A stretch of DNA of 64,000 nt from Bact-08 sp964533215 (lineage in GTDB: Bacteria > Bacteroidota > Bacteroidia > Bacteroidales > UBA932): positions 372,001 through 436,000 of the forward strand of contig CAZHLJ010000001.1 in NCBI GenBank assembly GCA_964533215.1, given 5' to 3'. Positions 63,270 through 64,000 of the stretch are shown one piece after another. The first letter of the stretch is position 1, and every line of letters begins with the position of its first letter. Below the pieces are notes generated by a model. The model was not told the DNA's origin and searched no databases. It saw only the letters and a list, made by a program, of their open reading frames with translations. Both the position numbers and the translations under genes were made by a program.

Positions 63270-64000
63270 ATGAAATTGCTTAAAAATATTTATGTCGCAC
63301 TGGCATTCGTTCTATTTGCGACCTCATGTAATGGTTTACTGGACGTAAAACCAGTGAACACTATGATTCCTACTACTGTCAAGGATTTTGAAGCCGTATT
63401 GCTGGGAGGATATCCAACTCAGGAATTTTTCATGAATACTGAGTTTATGACAGATAATGTATATGCCAATGGTCAGTCAATGCAGACATTATCGGCACAG
63501 TATGTTCCTTGGTTTACCTGGGCAGGATCCCACCAATTGGCAGGAACAACTTCAGATCCATATTGGAAACAATTATATAGATCTATCTTTTACTGTAATT
63601 CAATAATAGATGAGTTTGCAAAGAGGGTTCCTGTTCCGGAAGATGCAGAGCTTTTTGAGACAGTCTTAGGAGAGGCTTATGCTTTAAGGGCATTCAGCTA
63701 CTTCTATCTTGCCAATCTTTATGCCGATATATATTCTGCTGAAAATTTAAAAAAACCATGCGTACCTATGCCACTTACAGCTGTAGATGTTACTCAGAAC
63801 ACACAGAATAACGTAAGAGAGACAATTGAAACCGTATGGAACCAGATAATAAAGGATCTTGAGGTTGCAACTGGTAAATTGAATGGTAAACCGCATAAGT
63901 CAGAATTCAGGTTCGACTATTTTTCCACCAAGCTCTTTAAGGCCAGGGTTCATCTGTTTATGGGAAATTACAACGTCGCAATCGCAGATGCATCAGAAGT
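63270..64000 (+). CDS. SusD/RagB family lipoprotein, module 2, cut by window end
   Basis: A partial gene that starts at ATG 63270, 15 bases after the SusC stop, and runs open to the last base (about 243 codons). The lipobox is FATSC (Cys20). It continues NGLLDVKPVNTMIPTTVKDF and later has GEAYALRAFSYFYLANLYAD, both typical of SusD. It would form the surface partner of the SusC at 59592-63254. The end and any following enzyme genes lie outside the window. Confidence 0.9.
   Translation, partial: MKLLKNIYVALAFVLFATSCNGLLDVKPVNTMIPTTVKDFEAVLLGGYPTQEFFMNTEFMTDNVYANGQSMQTLSAQYVPWFTWAGSHQLAGTTSDPYWKQLYRSIFYCNSIIDEFAKRVPVPEDAELFETVLGEAYALRAFSYFYLANLYADIYSAENLKKPCVPMPLTAVDVTQNTQNNVRETIETVWNQIIKDLEVATGKLNGKPHKSEFRFDYFSTKLFKARVHLFMGNYNVAIADASE

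Overview
The window is chromosomal DNA from a Bacteroidota bacterium, most likely of the order Bacteroidales. The evidence is two SusC/SusD outer-membrane uptake systems, each behind an ECF sigma/FecR pair, many lipoproteins with a short signal and a lipobox Cys, LruC-domain proteins, and a tRNA without an encoded CCA end. A B12-riboswitch-controlled anaerobic ribonucleotide reductase (nrdDG) points to anaerobic growth. I cannot name the genus.

Region 1 (1-18969) is a surface-polysaccharide cluster. It holds a flippase cut by the window edge, seven glycosyltransferase or methyltransferase genes of the GT2, GT4 and SAM types, two left-handed beta-helix acyltransferases, an acyl carrier protein, an FkbH-type HAD-IIIC enzyme with a VOC protein, a PIG-L deacetylase, and a sugar branch made of a VioA-like aminotransferase, an acyltransferase and a GT56 transferase. 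The branch suggests a 4-amino-4,6-dideoxyhexose unit. Two tandem LruC lipoproteins (9235-11595) sit inside the cluster and a much larger one (18953-21430) closes it.

Region 2 (21586-29570) is a six-gene efflux operon resembling Escherichia coli cecR-ybhGFSR with an added TolC-type protein. YbhF is split into two ATPases with complementary degenerate sites. Two small secreted proteins of unknown function and a clear terminator follow.

Region 3 (29871-33497) has a short malic enzyme, tRNA-Thr(CGT), an orphan substrate-binding protein and an unknown membrane-anchored protein. Region 4 (33509-40063, minus strand) is a compact five-gene operon: a stand-alone receiver, a TPR/YaiO outer-membrane barrel, a LysM-TM-HEAT protein, a processive GT2 synthase and an LtaS-like sulfatase-fold transferase. 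It looks like a synthase-dependent exopolysaccharide secretion and decoration system, and is the best candidate here for an undescribed system.

Region 5 (40116-47750) has a threonine-synthase-like enzyme with a DAACS symporter, a GH16 lipoprotein, a histidine acid phosphatase of the MINPP type, and the cobalamin riboswitch with nrdD-nrdG. Region 6 (47818-64000) has two consecutive sigma/FecR/SusC/SusD modules. The first adds DUF4843 and PKD-like lipoproteins and ends at a strong terminator; the second runs off the window inside its SusD gene. No CRISPR array, insertion sequence, prophage or rRNA was seen.
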